Origin: Paraclostridium dentum
GTDB taxonomy: Bacteria > Bacillota > Clostridia > Peptostreptococcales > Peptostreptococcaceae
Length of the DNA stretch: 64,000 nucleotides
Reading direction: 5' to 3'
Assembly: GCF_012922555.1 (NCBI RefSeq)
Contig: NZ_WIPK01000001.1
Span: forward strand, 1 to 64,000
Shown here in pieces: positions 62,392-64,000 of the stretch. The notes beneath the pieces were generated by a model. That model was not told the DNA's origin and searched no databases. It saw only the letters and a program-made list of their open reading frames with translations. Every line of letters begins with the position of its first letter. Within the stretch, counting starts at the first letter, position 1. The position numbers and the translations under genes are program-made.

Positions 62392-63387
62392 TTGACTATA
62401 GATCTAAAGGGAAGATCATTTTTGACCTTATTAGATTATACAGAAGAAGAAATAAGATACCTATTAGACCTAGGAAAGCTTTATAAAATAGCTAAAAAAT
62501 TAGATAGACCTCATAAAAAATTAGATACTAAAAATATTGCGCTTATATTTGAAAAAGATTCAATTAAGACAAGATGTGCATTTGACGTTGCTGCTATGGA
62601 CTTGGGAATAGGAGTAACATATATAGGTGCTAATGAACTACAAATTGATAAAAAAGAATCTACGAAAGATTTTGCTAGAACATTTGGAAAAATATATGAT
62701 GGTATAGCTTATTGTGGAGGAACTCAGAATAATTTAAATCAATTGAATGAGTTTGCTAAAATTTCTATATGGAATGCAATGACAAATGAGTATCATCCTA
62801 CTCAGGTTTTAGCAGACTTATTAACTATAGAAGAAAAGTTAGGACATTTAAAAGGTGCAAAGATTACATTTGTTGGAGATGCAAAAAATAATGTAGTAAA
62901 CTCTTTAATGATAGCATGTGCAAAAATGGGAATTAATTTTACTATATGTGCTCCAAGTGACCTATATCCTGACAAATCATTGGTTAATGAATGTAAAAAC
63001 ATAAGCAAAAAAAATAAATCTAACATAAATTTAACTGAAAATATTCACGAAGGAACTAAAGATGCAGATGTAATTTACACTTCCCCATGGAAATCTATAC
63101 TGGAATCAAATGATATTTCAAAAGATAAGATAGAAAAGCTAACAAATTACAAAGTTAGTATGGAACTTATGAATAATTGTAATAAAAATGTTATATTTAT
63201 GCACTGTCTACCTGCTTTTCATAATTTAGAAACTAAATTCAGAAGAGATTTTTATGAAGACTTTGGAATAAAAGAAATGGAAGTCACAGATGATGTTTTT
63301 GAATCTAATTACTCTGTTGTATTTGATCAAAGTGAAAATAGAATGCACACAATAAAAGCTATAATCGTTGCAACTTTAGGATTTTAA
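62392..63387 (+). CDS. Ornithine carbamoyltransferase-like protein with altered active site
   Basis: A 331-aa aspartate/ornithine carbamoyltransferase homologue, closest in overall sequence to catabolic OTC (ArcB): LIFEKDSIKTRCAFDVAA, NEYHPTQVLADL, MHCLPAFHNLETK and MEVTDDVFES are recognisable. Several ligand positions differ. The carbamoyl-phosphate motif STRTR reads SIKTR (residues 57-61), the Arg of YRG is Cys108, and the ornithine loop DxxxSMG reads SPWKSIL (231-237), with Ser for the Asp and Ile for the Met. It may act on another amine, be inactive or be regulatory. No arcA, arcC or arg gene is adjacent. TTG start with GGGGGGA. Confidence 0.85.
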   Translation: MTIDLKGRSFLTLLDYTEEEIRYLLDLGKLYKIAKKLDRPHKKLDTKNIALIFEKDSIKTRCAFDVAAMDLGIGVTYIGANELQIDKKESTKDFARTFGKIYDGIAYCGGTQNNLNQLNEFAKISIWNAMTNEYHPTQVLADLLTIEEKLGHLKGAKITFVGDAKNNVVNSLMIACAKMGINFTICAPSDLYPDKSLVNECKNISKKNKSNINLTENIHEGTKDADVIYTSPWKSILESNDISKDKIEKLTNYKVSMELMNNCNKNVIFMHCLPAFHNLETKFRRDFYEDFGIKEMEVTDDVFESNYSVVFDQSENRMHTIKAIIVATLGF

Positions 63388-63413
63388 CGTAAATGATATT
63401 AATTGAATTAATG

Positions 63414-63457
63414 TATATAAAAATAAGGGTATAGGAGCATATTCTTATTTTTATATA
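63414..63457 (+). terminator. Terminator of the OTC-like gene
   Basis: TATATAAAAATAAG / CTTATTTTTATATA (63414-63427 and 63444-63457), loop 16 bases with partial inner pairing; T-tract within the right arm. Confidence 0.75.
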
Positions 63458-63466
63458 TAAGTATAA

Positions 63467-63574
63467 TTAACAAAAAATTAACGAAAAAGTTTGTTTTTTA
63501 ACTAAAGTTTAATCTCAATTTAATAATTAACAGCAACTTAACAAAAAAGAGTGTTTCTTAACATAGCCTTAACT
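63467..63574 (+). promoter_or_regulatory. Pho-box array upstream of a phosphate transporter
   Basis: TTAACA-type hexamers repeat with 11-base periodicity: 63467 and 63478; 63498, 63509 and 63520; 63527 and 63538; 63558 and 63569 (variants TTAACG, TTAACT, TTAATC, TTAATA). Pairs of TT(A/T/C)A(C/T)A with five-base spacers are the PhoP box of Gram-positives. A -10 candidate TAAAAT is at 63595-63600. Confidence 0.75.
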
Positions 63575-63655
63575 TAAATTGACAAAATATTTGTTAAAAT
63601 CAAATTAATGAAAAAATACAGAAAACACGTTTGATTTTTAAGGAGGAAATTATTA

Positions 63656-64000
63656 GTGGAAATAGCAGTAAATTTGATGGGAGGACTGGGACTATTCTTA
63701 TATGGAATGAATCTTATGGCAGATGGTCTTCAGAAATCAGCAGGAGAAAAATTAAAAAGAATAATTGGACTTTTAACTAGTAATGTATTAATGGGAGTTT
63801 TAGTAGGGGCTCTAGTAACAGCAATTATACAAAGTAGTAGTGCAACTACAGTTATGGTAGTTGGATTTGTTAACGCAGGAATCATGACATTACCTCAAGC
63901 TATAGGTGTTATAATGGGGGCTAATATAGGAACGACTATAACAGCTCAACTTGTATCTCTTGATTTAGTAGGAATGGCACCTTTAGCATTAGGTATAGGT
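63656..64000 (+). CDS. Na+/phosphate symporter, PNaS (NptA/YjbB) family (3' partial)
   Basis: The first 115 codons of a sodium-dependent phosphate transporter. GTG start with AAGGAGG upstream. The first Na_Pi_cotrans unit is visible: membrane segment with MGGLGLFLYGMNLMADGL, the QSSSATTVMVVGFVNAG motif near 61 (the diagnostic QSSSATT) and GANIGTTITAQ near 92. The full protein should have a second copy and perhaps a PhoU-like tail beyond the window. The Pho-box array upstream supports control by phosphate starvation. Confidence 0.93.
   Translation, partial: MEIAVNLMGGLGLFLYGMNLMADGLQKSAGEKLKRIIGLLTSNVLMGVLVGALVTAIIQSSSATTVMVVGFVNAGIMTLPQAIGVIMGANIGTTITAQLVSLDLVGMAPLALGIG

Noticed and set aside
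62392..63387. Putrescine carbamoyltransferase
   Set aside because: PTC keeps STRTR and a YTDVWYG loop; this protein has neither, and its C-terminal half resembles OTC more.

Overview
The window is 64 kb of very AT-rich chromosome with mostly AGGAGG-type ribosome binding sites, frequent GTG and TTG starts, intrinsic terminators with short tight loops, and a Firmicutes housekeeping gene order. Sporulation genes (spoVB, a YlmC/YmxH gene, an ftsK/spoIIIE gene), a selenium tRNA enzyme, tryptophanase and aspartate 4-decarboxylase point to an anaerobic spore-forming clostridium. The Peptostreptococcaceae fit best, close to Clostridioides. The tryptophanase suggests an indole-positive member such as Paraclostridium or Paeniclostridium, but the genus is an inference.

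Layout. 1-1.7 kb: end of a secreted SH3/glucosaminidase wall hydrolase, convergent with a small HEIGH-motif protein. 1.8-8.3 kb: polC, a CPBP membrane protease, tRNA-Cys, tRNA-Asn and tRNA-Thr, and a membrane-anchored hydrolase. 8.4-19.6 kb: the translation and RNA block rimP-nusA-rnpM-ylxQ-infB-rbfA-nrnA-truB-ribF, rpsO, a DegV gene and pnp. 19.9-33 kb: polysaccharide deacetylase, M16 peptidase, YlmC/YmxH protein, aspartokinase, a 50-aa protein, tepA, ftsK, mnmH, rimO, pgsA, recA and rny, in an order close to Bacillus subtilis but with mnmH inserted and several genes missing. 33-38.2 kb is more accessory: a DUF523-DUF1722 (TudS-like) protein, a 91-aa unknown, an SF1 helicase-like ATPase, uppP on the minus strand, and a Xer-like recombinase lacking a catalytic arginine. 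38.3-46 kb: purB, a YjeM-type amino acid permease, a protein with two homing-endonuclease-type DNA-binding modules but no visible nuclease, an alanine:sodium symporter and a convergent aspartate 4-decarboxylase. 46.3-49.4 kb: two paralogous soluble sensor kinases without response regulators. 49.6-53.6 kb: a DUF457 membrane protein, a ClC channel and spoVB. 53.8-58.9 kb: a five-gene Opp/Nik-type ABC importer operon. 59-64 kb: tnaA, an aldehyde dehydrogenase, a 62-aa unknown, a divergent ornithine carbamoyltransferase-like protein, and the start of a Na+/phosphate symporter behind a Pho-box array.

How the genes work together. The rimP-to-pnp stretch builds and recycles the translation machinery. 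The 20-33 kb part covers lysine/diaminopimelate supply, chromosome pumping, tRNA and ribosome modification, lipid synthesis, recombination and mRNA decay. The right part is amino-acid catabolism and transport (Asp to Ala, Trp to indole, peptide or metal import, carbamoyl transfer, phosphate uptake), as expected of an amino-acid fermenter.

No CRISPR array, prophage, insertion sequence or restriction system was recognised. The least explained parts are the helicase-like protein, the degenerate recombinase, the NUMOD/IENR-like protein with the large inverted repeat in front of it, the altered OTC-like enzyme, and three structured intergenic elements (19.7, 49.6 and 60.4 kb). Protein identities come from motif recognition, not database searches.
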